From Gemmatimonadetes bacterium 2013_60CM_65_52 (GTDB taxonomy: Bacteria; Gemmatimonadota; Gemmatimonadetes; Gemmatimonadales; Gemmatimonadaceae): 64,000 nucleotides of DNA. Numbering within the stretch: position 1 is the stretch's first letter; each line of letters begins with the position of its first letter. Shown piece after piece: positions 26,901 to 35,113 of this stretch. A program made the translations under genes and the position numbers. A model generated the notes under the pieces. That model made no database searches. It saw only the letters and a list, made by a program, of their open reading frames with translations, and was not told where the DNA came from. The DNA lies in assembly GCA_002215645.1 (NCBI GenBank), contig NGFI01000004.1, positions 185,933 to 249,932 of the forward strand. Direction: 5' to 3'.

Positions 26901-27055
26901 TCGACAAGTCAATTCGCGCGGTGAAGAAGGCGGATTGGCGGGGCAATCGATTCAAGGAGCGCGAAGTTCGGAATGCGGTTCAGTCAGTGCTCGGCGACGA
27001 TGGAGCGCTGGTCGACACCGTGTTCGAAATCGTGAAGAATCAGCGTGCGTACTAG
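23906..27055 (+). CDS. hsdR: Type I restriction enzyme endonuclease/translocase subunit
   Basis: Motor and nuclease subunit, 1049 aa. The N-terminal PD-(D/E)xK nuclease shows RPDIVLYVNG and LGVLELKRS (D136, E150, K152). The SF2 translocase follows with Walker A WHTQGSGKSLMMIW (about 279-286), VDECHRTQSGKLH (motif II, about 389-401), IGFTGTPLL (motif III) and VDKLLTGFDAPP (motif V). The C-terminal helical domain binds the methylase core. The start is a GTG overlapping the hsdS stop (GTGA), so all three subunits are coupled. All visible catalytic motifs are intact, suggesting an active system that cleaves unmodified incoming DNA. Confidence 0.95.
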   Translation: MNTVGQREILSQQRVIAFFEDALGYAYLGHWKDRDGNSNVEEAELTKWLKRQGHSDKIISKVLFELNKAVALGGSKTLYDANREVYGLLRYGVKVKPDVGEQNVTVWLIDWTNPGNNDFAIAQEVTVFGVNDKRPDIVLYVNGIALGVLELKRSIISVTEGIRQNLDSQKKEFVEPFFTTVQLLMAGNDTEGLRYAVIDTPQKYWLRWKELEAHPAAGDNPLLRELGQLCNKARVLELLHDFLVFDAGIKKICRHNQYFGIRAAQARVKRREGGIVWHTQGSGKSLMMIWLAKWIREHVTNGRVLIITDRTELDEQIEKFFLGVDEEIYRTRSGADLVRVLNASEEWLTCSLIHKFGASDEGDIDDFLADIQGHLPKDFRAKGEIFVFVDECHRTQSGKLHDAMKALLPGAMLIGFTGTPLLRDDKRRSIETFGPYIHTYKYDEAVRDGVVLDLRYEARDIDQSITSPAKVDQWFELKTRGLTDVAKAQLKQRWGTMQKVLSARDRLEKIVADILMDMATRDRLSSGHGNAILVSGSIYSACRFFEMFQQTDLAGKCAIVTSYRPAPADIKGEESGEGLTERLRQYDVYRKMLAAHFNEPEDTAMHKVELFEKDVKKRFIEQPGQMKLLIVVDKLLTGFDAPPATYLYIDKQMQDHGLFQAICRVNRLDGDDKEYGYIIDYKDLFRSLEQSITDYTGEAFAGYDREDVEGLLKDRLQQGRERLEEAREAVKALCEPVEPPRDSAAYLRYFCAAESGNAAQLKENEPKRVALYKLAAAYLRAYANLANEMREAGYSDADVQEIKHEVDHYEKVREEVKLASGDYVDMKMFEPAMRHLLDTYIRAEESEKLSAFDDMTLVQLIVERGARAVDMLPDGIRRNEGAMAETIENNVRRLIIDEMAVNPKYYERMSELLDALIAERKRQALDYKAYLARLVELTKQVSNPAMQTTYPLGINTAPLRALFDNLQGVAGLAGMLSRLGVVAEVRVGSTAAERAAFALDKSIRAVKKADWRGNRFKEREVRNAVQSVLGDDGALVDTVFEIVKNQRAY

Positions 27056-27773
27056 TTCGCGTCGCCTGGCGATTCTCGGCATGCCGGTCGAGGTGGTCCG
27101 GAAGGACATCAAGAACCTGCACGTCGCCGTGTATCCGCCGATGGGCCGCGTGCGCGTGGCGACGCCGCTCCGGCTCGACGATGACGCCGTGCGCGTGGCG
27201 GTCATATCCCGCCTCGGATGGATTCGCCGGCAACAAGCCCGGTTTGCCGATCAGGTCCGGGAATCACAGCGCGAGCTTGCGACGGGCGAAAGCATCTACT
27301 TTCGTGGTCGCAGGTTCCGGCTGGAAATCATCGAGGATTCGGGGAGCCCGGCGGTTCGCATTGCCACGAACTCACGCATTCAGCTCCGTTGCCGTCCCGG
27401 CGCCGATCGCGCCCAGCGCGAAGCGACCCTCAACGAGTGGTACCGGGAGCGCCTGCGAGAGCAGATTCCTCAACTTCTACGCAAGTGGGAACGGAGGGTC
27501 GGAGTCGACGTCGCCGAGGTGCGCATCAGGCGCATGAAGACGCGGTGGGGCAGCTGCAATGCCTCGGCGCGCCGGATCTGGTTGAATCTCGAGCTTGCGA
27601 AGAAGCCGGCATCGTCGCTCGAGTACATTCTCGTGCATGAGATGATTCACATCCACGAACGGCGGCATAGTGCGCGATTCCGTGAGATGATGGATGTCAT
27701 GATGCCCGGTTGGCAGTTGCAGCGGGACGAGCTCAACCGCGCCCCGTTATCCCATGAAGACTGGCGCTACTGA
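27045..27773 (+). CDS. YgjP/SprT-type M48 metallopeptidase (DUF45) attached to the type I RM operon
   Basis: 242-aa zinc metallopeptidase-like protein of the YgjP/DUF45 group. The catalytic region is VHEMIHIHERRHSARF with H198, E199 and H202, and the family-specific ERRH (E205, H208). RIRRMKTRWGSCNASARRIW precedes it, as is usual. The start is a GTG overlapping the end of hsdR by eleven bases, so it is the fourth gene of the operon. Such genes are commonly seen next to type I RM systems, but their job is not established; protein turnover or maturation of the complex is a guess. Confidence 0.88.
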   Translation: MRTSSRRLAILGMPVEVVRKDIKNLHVAVYPPMGRVRVATPLRLDDDAVRVAVISRLGWIRRQQARFADQVRESQRELATGESIYFRGRRFRLEIIEDSGSPAVRIATNSRIQLRCRPGADRAQREATLNEWYRERLREQIPQLLRKWERRVGVDVAEVRIRRMKTRWGSCNASARRIWLNLELAKKPASSLEYILVHEMIHIHERRHSARFREMMDVMMPGWQLQRDELNRAPLSHEDWRY

Positions 27774-27930
27774 TCGGGCCTCGGATGCCGTGGTACCGTG
27801 CGCCGGGCGCTATACGGCGCGGCCTCTATTCTACGCGCGGCACGCTTCCGTTCCGCCATGCCTTCCTAGAGCCAAGCCCCTCTCGCGGTCCAGGCGTTCC
27901 GATTGGCCCCGCGACTGAGCAAATTGCGCC

Positions 27931-28158
27931 ATGCTCGGTTGGTCTAGCTGTCCCGCGGTGGAGCGCGCTCCTGGCAAGGTCAGCGGAGAATGGCTGTTCC
28001 GTTCCACGCGGGTGCCGGTGCGTGCTCTCTTCGAGAATCTCGAGGGCGATGCCTCCGTGGTCGACTTTTTGGAGTGGTTTCCCGGCGTCACCCGGGCTCA
28101 GGTCGATGCAGTTCTGGAGCACGCAAGCCAAAGCTTGGCGATCCGTGAGACGGTCTGA
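27931..28158 (+). CDS. Orphan DUF433 antitoxin-like protein
   Basis: 75-aa DUF433 protein. The pattern PGKVSGEWLFRSTRVPVRAL, ENLEGDASVVDFLEWFPGVT and QVDAVLEHASQSL matches this helix-turn-helix antitoxin-like family closely. Members normally precede a PIN-like DUF5615 toxin starting with a FDxxxP-type segment; none is found in the 84 bp to the next gene or in overlapping frames, so this is an orphan antitoxin, perhaps a remnant. It sits at the right end of the accessory island. Confidence 0.75.
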   Translation: MLGWSSCPAVERAPGKVSGEWLFRSTRVPVRALFENLEGDASVVDFLEWFPGVTRAQVDAVLEHASQSLAIRETV

Positions 28159-28241
28159 AACTTCTCGAATTCGCGCGCCCAGCATAGATCGCTCTGGCGT
28201 TTAGTGCCGCGCTTGTTCGTCCGGAACGCCGCAGGCCATCC

Positions 28242-29087
28242 CTACTTCGCCGCTCGCACCGGAACAAAGTCCACCTGCGCACCCGCCGCGCCGTCCTCCG
28301 CACCGCGCGCCTGCCAGCGAAAGAACACCACCGAAATGATCGCGAAGAAGAACAGCCCGCCCGGCACCCACATGATGAGCGCGCCGAGAAGCTGATCCTG
28401 CATCGGCGTGATCTCCCAGATCCTCGGCGCACTCGCATACGCCGGATAAAGGATGTGATCCGCGTAGCCAATGCAGATCGCGATGAGCGACATCGGAATG
28501 CTCATGAGAAACAGATACAGCATCTGCAACGGATACGAGAGCCGCGGCAGCTCCGGCATCGGGCTGAGAATGGGCCACCACATCAGCGTCGCCGCAACCA
28601 TGAAGCACAGATGCTCCACGATGTGAACGTCGTGATTCGCCATGGCGAGGTTGTACATCGGCGGCAGATGCCACACGGCCAGCACGACGTTGAAGATCAG
28701 GAAGCAGCGCCACGGCTGCGTGACCCAGCGCGCGACCGGACCGACACCCCTCCACTGAAGAGCAGGCCGCAATATCCAGCCCGGCGTCGCCATGATGAGC
28801 AGCGGCGGCGCGATCAGTGTGAGCACCAGGTGCTGCACCATGTGCGCGCTGAACAAATAGTCGTCGCTCAGGTCGTGCAGCCAGCCGTTCAGCGACAGGA
28901 AGATCAGCAGCAGGGCGCCGTAGAAGGTCGCGCGCTGTCCCGTCGTCGGCGTGGGCTCGTGGCCGGCGCGCCAGTGATACAGCGCGCCGAGCCCGGCCAA
29001 TCCAATCACCGTGCTCGGATGCACGGTGAACTCGGTGAGTGCGATGCGCGCCACGGGATGCAGCAGCAGCGCCACCGGCGGATGCAT
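28242..29087 (-). CDS. ctaG: Cytochrome c oxidase assembly factor CtaG (caa3 type)
   Basis: 281-aa membrane protein of the caa3_CtaG family with about seven transmembrane helices. It helps insert copper or otherwise assemble caa3-type oxidase. Histidine-rich membrane segments are visible: SAHMVQHLVLTLIAPPLLI, NHDVHIVEHLCFMVAA and LHDLSDDYLFSAH. The ATG at 29087 overlaps the coxD stop (ATGA), placing ctaG as last gene of the oxidase operon. Confidence 0.88.
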   Translation of the reverse strand: MHPPVALLLHPVARIALTEFTVHPSTVIGLAGLGALYHWRAGHEPTPTTGQRATFYGALLLIFLSLNGWLHDLSDDYLFSAHMVQHLVLTLIAPPLLIMATPGWILRPALQWRGVGPVARWVTQPWRCFLIFNVVLAVWHLPPMYNLAMANHDVHIVEHLCFMVAATLMWWPILSPMPELPRLSYPLQMLYLFLMSIPMSLIAICIGYADHILYPAYASAPRIWEITPMQDQLLGALIMWVPGGLFFFAIISVVFFRWQARGAEDGAAGAQVDFVPVRAAK

Positions 29088-29446
29088 CAGTTGATGGCGC
29101 CGACCCCGATCTTGAGCTTGCCGAAAAGGAACAGCAGTCCGATCAGGGTGGTCATCGCAATGATCAGCGGCCCGGTGAAGAGCACGCGGAACAGCCTGTG
29201 ATCGTAGCGAAGATGCATGTAGAACAGCACCACGGTCGCGAACTTGAACGCGGACATGATGAGGAGCGACGGCACGAACAGCCGCGACGCGGTGAAGCTG
29301 GGGATGTAATAGATCCAGACTTCGACGACCGTGATGAGCGTGAGGATGACCGCGACCTTCCAGTACGTGGACCAGGTCGGATGCTCCTTGTCGATTCCCA
29401 TTGCCGCGTGATCGACGTGCGCGGCCTCGTGCGTATCGTGAGCCAT
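29087..29446 (-). CDS. coxD: Cytochrome c oxidase subunit IV
   Basis: 119-aa small oxidase subunit with three transmembrane helices. A His-rich N-terminus (HDTHEAAHVDHAA) is followed by WSTYWKVAVILTLITVVEVW, then FKFATVVLFYMHLRYDHRLF, the hallmark of prokaryotic subunit IV. The ATG at 29446 was chosen to follow subunit III by 11 bases. It stabilises the complex; it carries no redox centre. Confidence 0.88.
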   Translation of the reverse strand: MAHDTHEAAHVDHAAMGIDKEHPTWSTYWKVAVILTLITVVEVWIYYIPSFTASRLFVPSLLIMSAFKFATVVLFYMHLRYDHRLFRVLFTGPLIIAMTTLIGLLFLFGKLKIGVGAIN

Positions 29447-29457
29447 GTGTCGGAGGC

Positions 29458-30147
29458 CTACTTGATCAGGTAGACGAGCGTGAAGATCGCGATCCAGACG
29501 ACGTCGACGAAGTGCCAGTACAGCGCGGCCAGGTCGACGTTGAGCGCATCCTTGGGACCGAGCCCTCGGCGGGCATCGATCGCGAGGAGGGTGAGCAGCC
29601 AGAGCACGCCCGCGGTGACGTGCGCGCCGTGGAAGCCGGTGAGCGTGAAGAACGACGAGCCGAACAGATTCGTGCGGATGGTCAGTCCCTCGTGCACGAA
29701 CGAGGTGAACTCGAAAGCCTGAAAGCCGAGGAACGTCGTGCCGAGCAGCGCGGTCATGAACAACCACAGCTTCGAGTTGCCGAGCAGGCGCTCGCCGAAC
29801 GTGTGCTTCGGCTGGTCCTTCGTTTCCACGGCCGCGAGCGCGAGCACCATCGCCAGCGACGACATCAGCAGCACGAAGGTGGAGGCGGACGTCACCGGAA
29901 TGTTGAGGATGGGCTTGAGCGCAGTGGCGCACACCGGCGGGAGACATGCCTCGTGCGGATACGGACCGACGCGGCTGCGCCCCTTGTAGATGAGGTACGT
30001 CGAGATGAGCGACGCGAAGAGCATGCACTCGGAGCCGATGAAGGCCCAGATGGCGATCTTCTTGTGGTCGAGCCCCGTCGAGGTCGGAGGATGACCACCG
30101 TGCGCGTGCTCGTCGTGCGTGCTGTCGATCGTGGCGGCGTGTGCCAT
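29458..30147 (-). CDS. coxC: Cytochrome c oxidase subunit III
   Basis: 229-aa integral membrane subunit of the haem-copper oxidase. Typical segments: KIAIWAFIGSECMLFASLIS, FEFTSFVHEGLTIRTNLFGS, FFTLTGFHGAHVTAGVLWLL and LYWHFVDVVWIAIFTLVYLI, the last containing the conserved WHFVD. Its start lies one base from the subunit I stop, so it is the third gene of the operon. Confidence 0.94.
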   Translation of the reverse strand: MAHAATIDSTHDEHAHGGHPPTSTGLDHKKIAIWAFIGSECMLFASLISTYLIYKGRSRVGPYPHEACLPPVCATALKPILNIPVTSASTFVLLMSSLAMVLALAAVETKDQPKHTFGERLLGNSKLWLFMTALLGTTFLGFQAFEFTSFVHEGLTIRTNLFGSSFFTLTGFHGAHVTAGVLWLLTLLAIDARRGLGPKDALNVDLAALYWHFVDVVWIAIFTLVYLIK

Positions 30148-30148
30148 C

Positions 30149-32050
30149 TTAGTGGGCGTCCTCGAGCGGGGTGAGGACCCACGCGTAAAGTGAAAGAGTC
30201 ATCAGCAGCGCGCCGCCGAGGATCACGGATAGCGCGAGCGGCATGTTGTTCTCGTGAATGAACAGCAGGCCGCTGAACATGATCACCATCGCGCCGGCGC
30301 AGATGAGCGGCTTGATGGTCTGATTCGGCATGGGAATGCCGAGGTCGCGCGCCGACCTGCCGGTGGCCACCTCGATGTGGGCGCCTGACTCCTCGGCCTG
30401 GGCGTGCGAGAGCTCTGCATGCTCGTGCGAGCGCATGTCCCACATCGGATAGCGCGACGTCACGCGGGGAATTCGCGCGAAGTTGTATTCCGGCGGAGGA
30501 GACGGGATGGACCACTCGAGCGTCCCTGCGCCCCACGGATTGTTGCCCGCAACGGCCCCAGTGCGGAAGCTGCGCCAGAAGTTGATGAGGAAGATCAGCG
30601 TGCCGACCATGAGGATGGCCGTGCCGATGCTGCTGATCAGGTTGAACGTCTCCCAGCCCTGGCCGGCCTCGTACGTGTAGATGCGGCGCGGCATGCCGAG
30701 CAACCCGGAGTAGTGCATCGGGAAGAACGTCAGGTTCATGCCGATGAACGTGAGCCAGAAGTGCCAGCTCCCCAGCTTTTCACTCAGCAAGCGGCCGGTG
30801 ATCTTCGGGTAGTAGAAGTAGAGGCCGCCGAAGATGCCCATCATCGAGCCGCCGAAGAGCACGTAGTGGAAGTGCGCGACGATGAAGTACGTGTCGGTCT
30901 GCTGGAGGTCGGCCGGTGGCGACGCGTGCATCACGCCGGAGATGCCGCCGATGGTGAAGAGACCCACGAGCCCGATCGCGAACTTCATGGCGGTCGAGAA
31001 CTGGATGGAGCCGCCCCACATGGTGAAGATCCAGTTGAAGATCTTCACGCCCGTTGGAATGGCGATGAGCAGCGTGGTGACGCCGAACACCGTGTCGCCG
31101 ATGGCGCCCATGCCCACCGCGAACATGTGGTGCGCCCAAACGCCGAAGCCGAGGAATGCGATGAGCATGGTGGCGTACACCATGACCGGGTATCCGAAGA
31201 TCGGCTTGCGCGAGAAGGCAGGGATGATCTCCGACGTCAGCCCGAACGCCGGCAGGATGAGGATGTACACCTCGGGGTGGCCGAACACCCAGAACAGGTG
31301 CTGCCAGAGCAGGGGATCCGCACCCGCGGCGATCTCGTAGAACTGCGTGCCGAAGAAGCGGTCGAACTGGAGGAAGACGAGCGCGATCGTGATGACGGGG
31401 AACGCGAGTATGAGAAGGAACTGCACCACGAATGCGTTCCATGTGAACATCGGCATGCGCATCAGGTTCATGCCTGGCGCACGCATGTTGACGATGGTGG
31501 TGATGAAGTTGAACGCCGCGGCCAGGGAGCTGATGCCGAGGATCTGAAGGCCCAGCACCCAGAAGTCGATGTTGAGGCCTGGTGAGAACTGCATGGTGGT
31601 GAGCGGCGCGTACCCGAACCAGCCGCCATTCGGCGCGGCGCCGACGAACCACGAGGCGTTCATGAAGATCGCGCCGAACAGATACACCCAGTAGCTGAAC
31701 GCGTTGAGCCGCGGAAAGGCGACGTCGCGCGCGCCGATCTGGAGCGGGATGAGGTAGTTGAAGAACGCGGCCGACAGCGGCATGATCGCGAGGAAGATCA
31801 TGGTCGTGCCGTGCATCGTGAACATCTGGTTGTACGCTTCGGCCGACAGGACGTGCTTGTTCGGGCCGGCGAGCTGCCAGCGGATCAGCCCCGCCTCGAG
31901 GCCGCCGACGATGAAGAAGAAGAGGGATGTGAAGAGATAGAGCGTGCCGATCCGCTTGTGATCGACCGTCGTGAGCCAGCTCCAGAGGCCGCTCTCACCG
32001 ACGTAGCTCTCGACCGGGGTGTAGACCGGTGCGGTAGCCGTGGTTGCCAT
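30149..32050 (-). CDS. coxA: Cytochrome c oxidase subunit I
   Basis: 633-aa catalytic subunit of an aa3/caa3 haem-copper oxidase, carrying haem a, haem a3 and CuB in twelve helices. Haem and copper ligand motifs are present: FTMHGTTMIFLAIMP, WVFGHPEVYILILPA (His-Tyr cross-link region), WAHHMFAVG and IVAHFHYVLFGG. The ATG at 32050 (MATTATAPVYTP) was chosen because DHKRIGTLYLF then falls near residue 30, as in homologues. It follows coxB by 29 bp. It reduces O2 to water and pumps protons. Confidence 0.96.
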   Translation of the reverse strand: MATTATAPVYTPVESYVGESGLWSWLTTVDHKRIGTLYLFTSLFFFIVGGLEAGLIRWQLAGPNKHVLSAEAYNQMFTMHGTTMIFLAIMPLSAAFFNYLIPLQIGARDVAFPRLNAFSYWVYLFGAIFMNASWFVGAAPNGGWFGYAPLTTMQFSPGLNIDFWVLGLQILGISSLAAAFNFITTIVNMRAPGMNLMRMPMFTWNAFVVQFLLILAFPVITIALVFLQFDRFFGTQFYEIAAGADPLLWQHLFWVFGHPEVYILILPAFGLTSEIIPAFSRKPIFGYPVMVYATMLIAFLGFGVWAHHMFAVGMGAIGDTVFGVTTLLIAIPTGVKIFNWIFTMWGGSIQFSTAMKFAIGLVGLFTIGGISGVMHASPPADLQQTDTYFIVAHFHYVLFGGSMMGIFGGLYFYYPKITGRLLSEKLGSWHFWLTFIGMNLTFFPMHYSGLLGMPRRIYTYEAGQGWETFNLISSIGTAILMVGTLIFLINFWRSFRTGAVAGNNPWGAGTLEWSIPSPPPEYNFARIPRVTSRYPMWDMRSHEHAELSHAQAEESGAHIEVATGRSARDLGIPMPNQTIKPLICAGAMVIMFSGLLFIHENNMPLALSVILGGALLMTLSLYAWVLTPLEDAH

Positions 32051-32079
32051 TTCGTCTGATTCTCCGGTGATGTCGGCGG

Positions 32080-33474
32080 TTACTTGAGCGCCTGCAGGTA
32101 CGCCACGATGTCGGCGATCTGTTCGTCCGTGAGGCCCATCGCCATCGTGGCCTTCGTGACGGGATCGAGCTGTCCCTTGCCCAGCGTCGGCATGACGACA
32201 CCCGGCTTCATCGCGCGCGCATTCTTGATCCAGAGCGCGAGATGCTTCGTGTCGTTCGGGTAGATGCCGCCAGCGATGGTGGTGCGCGATCCGATGTGTG
32301 TCAGGTTCGGACCGATCTGTCCGACCATCATCGGGTTGCCGCGGATGACGTGACATCCGAGGCACCCGCCCTGGCCCGCCGTGAGCAGCGCGCGGCCACG
32401 CTCGGTGTCGCCGTGCAAGGACTCGTTGTACGCCAGACCATCGGGAATGGGCGTGCGCGGAATGGTGTGAGCAGGAAGCTTTTCTTTGGGGAAGGCGACG
32501 AAGCCGCCCTGCTGCACCGGCATCGCCGCAATGTTGGGCCCCGCCGGTGTCTGTGCCGCGCTGACGGCCGCGACCGCGCCGCCCTTGGTACCAGTGGGCG
32601 TCACTGCGATCTGATTCAGCTTACCCGGCGAGACGGCTTCGGATGGGACCTGCACCGGCTTGATCGTATCCGTTGCCGCGGGGGTCACCGGGGCAGCCGC
32701 GACGGCACCGAATGCCGCCGGCGAGAGCTGATGCGCCGCCCACGATTCGAAGTTCGCCTTCGTGACCGTGAACGTCTTGAAGTGCATGTTGCCATGCGAC
32801 GTTCCGCAATACTCGGCGCAGAAGCCATTCCATGCGCCCTCACCCACCGAGTCCGGCGTGAACCACAGGTGGTTGACGCGGTTGGTGATGAGGTCGCGCT
32901 TGCCGCCCATCTGCGGGATCCAGAAGGAGTGCAGCACGTCCTGCGTGGTGAGCGCGAAGTTCACCGTCCGGCCGATGGGCAGATAGAGCTCGTTGGCCGT
33001 GGTGAGCGTGTCGAGCTTGCCGTTGCCCTGCGTCGTGTACTGCGGGTAGCGGAACTCCCACCACCACTGGTGCCCGATCACCTGTACCTGGAGCGAGCCG
33101 GCCGCCGCCGTCGCCTGTGTCTTGAAGATGGTGCGGACCGTGGGGACGGCGATGAACGCGAGAATCACCGCCGGAATGGCGGTCCAGAGGATCTCGAGCG
33201 TGGTGTTGCCGTGCACGTGCGCCGGACGATCGTTCTCGCTCTTCCGCTTGTAGCGGACGATCGTGTAGAGAAGGATCCCTTCCACGAAGATGAAGACGAA
33301 CGTCCCCAGCCACAGAAGGATCTTGAAGAGGTAGCCGACGTCGCGATTGAACTCCGTGTGGTCGTGGAAGACGGAGTTGGGGTACTGCGCATTGGAGCAC
33401 GCAGTCAACGCGACCACGATGATTGCCGGCAGCGCAGCGGCGAGCAGCCGGCGCAGTCGGTGGGGAACGGGCAT
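32080..33474 (-). CDS. coxB: Cytochrome c oxidase subunit II fused to cytochrome c (caa3 type)
   Basis: 464-aa lipoprotein-anchored subunit II. The signal ends in ALTACSNAQ (lipobox), followed by a hairpin of two helices. The CuA site is FCAEYCGTSHGNMHF. An Ala/Pro/Thr/Val-rich linker of about 80 residues follows, then a fused class I cytochrome c with haem motif CLGCH (C371, C374, H375) and probable distal Met in VVMPTLG. This architecture defines caa3 oxidases, in which the tethered cytochrome feeds electrons to CuA. It is the first gene of the five-gene operon; the promoter should lie in the 170-bp gap upstream. Confidence 0.95.
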   Translation of the reverse strand: MPVPHRLRRLLAAALPAIIVVALTACSNAQYPNSVFHDHTEFNRDVGYLFKILLWLGTFVFIFVEGILLYTIVRYKRKSENDRPAHVHGNTTLEILWTAIPAVILAFIAVPTVRTIFKTQATAAAGSLQVQVIGHQWWWEFRYPQYTTQGNGKLDTLTTANELYLPIGRTVNFALTTQDVLHSFWIPQMGGKRDLITNRVNHLWFTPDSVGEGAWNGFCAEYCGTSHGNMHFKTFTVTKANFESWAAHQLSPAAFGAVAAAPVTPAATDTIKPVQVPSEAVSPGKLNQIAVTPTGTKGGAVAAVSAAQTPAGPNIAAMPVQQGGFVAFPKEKLPAHTIPRTPIPDGLAYNESLHGDTERGRALLTAGQGGCLGCHVIRGNPMMVGQIGPNLTHIGSRTTIAGGIYPNDTKHLALWIKNARAMKPGVVMPTLGKGQLDPVTKATMAMGLTDEQIADIVAYLQALK

Positions 33475-33643
33475 GCGATGTCCTTGGTCCGACGATGTCG
33501 TGAGAAGCGCGATCGCGTTCAGTCCGTCGCGCTACGCCATGGTGCTGGAGTCCGGGAAAAGTACCGGGGCCAGAGGGCGAAAGCAACGCAACTGCCGTCG
33601 TGCGGCGAGCGTGTAGGACTTTTCCCCACAGCGGCTTACGGCC

Positions 33644-34030
33644 TCAGCGCGACGGCAGGCTCGGCTTGGGTTCATCCACGACCATATGCTGGTCCTTGAT
33701 GCGGATGATTGCGATGTCGAGCGACTGGCGCGTGGACGCGACGCCTTCGCGGAGCATGCGTATCTTCGTGACTTCGCTTCCGCCGCGGGTGGCCACGAGG
33801 TTGAGCGCCGCCACCTGGTCGGCGATCATGCCGAACTGCGGCTTCAACAGCCCGACGAGAGGCGGCAGCGTGCGCTTCACCTGCTGCGCGTACATGGACG
33901 TCGGTTTGTTCTGCTTCAGGGTGAGCGCGTATGTCTCGACGATCCCGTGAAGGCGCTGCAACTGTGTCTGCGCCTCCTCGATCGTCTTCATTTTCTGAAT
34001 ACCAGCGCCGTCGAGCTTCGGAGGAGCCAT
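33644..34030 (-). CDS. Hypothetical protein, helical
   Basis: 128-aa protein without a recognised domain. It is strongly helical: KMKTIEEAQTQLQRLHGIVE, then TYALTLKQNK, LPPLVGLLKPQFGMIADQVA and TRQSLDIAIIRIKDQH. It lacks cysteines, signal peptide or membrane segments. The ATG at 34030 lies 9 bp downstream of the nicotinate phosphoribosyltransferase stop, so the two are probably co-transcribed. A coiled-coil adaptor is a possible reading, but nothing specific supports a function. Confidence 0.6.
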   Translation of the reverse strand: MAPPKLDGAGIQKMKTIEEAQTQLQRLHGIVETYALTLKQNKPTSMYAQQVKRTLPPLVGLLKPQFGMIADQVAALNLVATRGGSEVTKIRMLREGVASTRQSLDIAIIRIKDQHMVVDEPKPSLPSR

Positions 34031-34038
34031 GCTGAAAG

Positions 34039-35103
34039 CTACTTCACTCGTTCGAGCTTCGGGTTGTCCCGAAACTCTCGGCCTGCCTTCGCCTGCGGCT
34101 TGCCGTTCAGTTTGACGACGTCGGCGGTAAACTCCCACCGCCCGCGATGCACCGCGGCGCCAACGCCGTAGGCATCCACGGGGACGCCCTCCTCCTCGAA
34201 CTCGTGAATGCGCTCCACGCCGAATCCGCCCGAAGCCACGATGCGGACCTCTCCGTAACCCTCCGCGTCGAGCGCATTGCGCACGTTCCACACGAGCGTC
34301 GCGTTCACGCCGGTCGGCACGAAGTCGCCCATGAGCGGAACGACGGACTTGTCCACCATGAGCTCCGACGTGTCGAGACGAACACCCCATAGGCGGCCCT
34401 CGAGCGCCTGCGCGACGGCGAGGCTCGTCGCCACGCTGTCGTTGACATAGTCCACGGGCACGACGAGCGGAACGTCGTCCGGAAGGACCTTGGCGACGGC
34501 CACGGCCGCGGCCGCGGTGTCACCGCCGAACGCGGCAATGACCGCATGCGGAATGGTCCCGACGCCCTTTTTTCCACCGAACGCCGACATCGCGTCCGTG
34601 GAGACGCTGGTCGCGCCGGCGACGTACGCGCTGTAGCCGTCCCCGGGCTGAAGGAGGACATGATCGCTGCGCGCGCCGAAATAGAAGATCGGCTTCGGGC
34701 GGGCCGCGTCGACGAGCTCGCGAACGTTCGTACACACGCGCGTGCGTCGCGCGATGGCGCCGATGATCGGCACTTCCAGATGCGCGAAGGCCGCGTACTC
34801 TCCCTCGACGCGAAGCACGGTGTCCCACGACGCGATGCTGTCGCCCTCATAGAGCGCGTGCACCTCCAGCGCCGCGAAATCGTCGGTGCAGAGCTTGAGC
34901 AGCGCCACCGCTTCGTCCACGCCGCCGACCCAGCCGTTCCGCTTCGCCGACACCTGCCAACTCACGCGCGCGCGGCGCTTCTCCGTGCGGATGACGTCGC
35001 GTGCGTGGTTGAGGTACACGTCGCTATACGCGCCCGCGCGAATGCGGTCGACCGGCAGCTCGAACAGCGCGGGGTCGATGCGCTTGCGTCGTCGTGGCGG
35101 CAT
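34039..35103 (-). CDS. pncB: Nicotinate phosphoribosyltransferase
   Basis: 354-aa enzyme of the nicotinate phosphoribosyltransferase family that makes nicotinate mononucleotide from nicotinate and PRPP (NAD salvage). RAGAYSDVYLNHARDVI opens the chain; IYYFGARSD-like IFYFGARSDHVL and GVGTIPHAVIAAFGGDT match the active-site strands, and RIVASGGFGVERIHEFEEEG matches the phosphate-binding end of the barrel. YGVGAAVHRG near the C-terminus agrees. The ATG at 35103 is 10 bp from the aspartase-fusion stop upstream, suggesting one transcript. Confidence 0.85.
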   Translation of the reverse strand: MPPRRRKRIDPALFELPVDRIRAGAYSDVYLNHARDVIRTEKRRARVSWQVSAKRNGWVGGVDEAVALLKLCTDDFAALEVHALYEGDSIASWDTVLRVEGEYAAFAHLEVPIIGAIARRTRVCTNVRELVDAARPKPIFYFGARSDHVLLQPGDGYSAYVAGATSVSTDAMSAFGGKKGVGTIPHAVIAAFGGDTAAAAVAVAKVLPDDVPLVVPVDYVNDSVATSLAVAQALEGRLWGVRLDTSELMVDKSVVPLMGDFVPTGVNATLVWNVRNALDAEGYGEVRIVASGGFGVERIHEFEEEGVPVDAYGVGAAVHRGRWEFTADVVKLNGKPQAKAGREFRDNPKLERVK

Positions 35104-35113
35104 GACTCGAGGT

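Noticed and set aside
30404-31585. 393-codon frame antisense to coxA
   Set aside because: Sequence is low-complexity charged shadow; coxA copper and haem ligands are intact on the minus strand.
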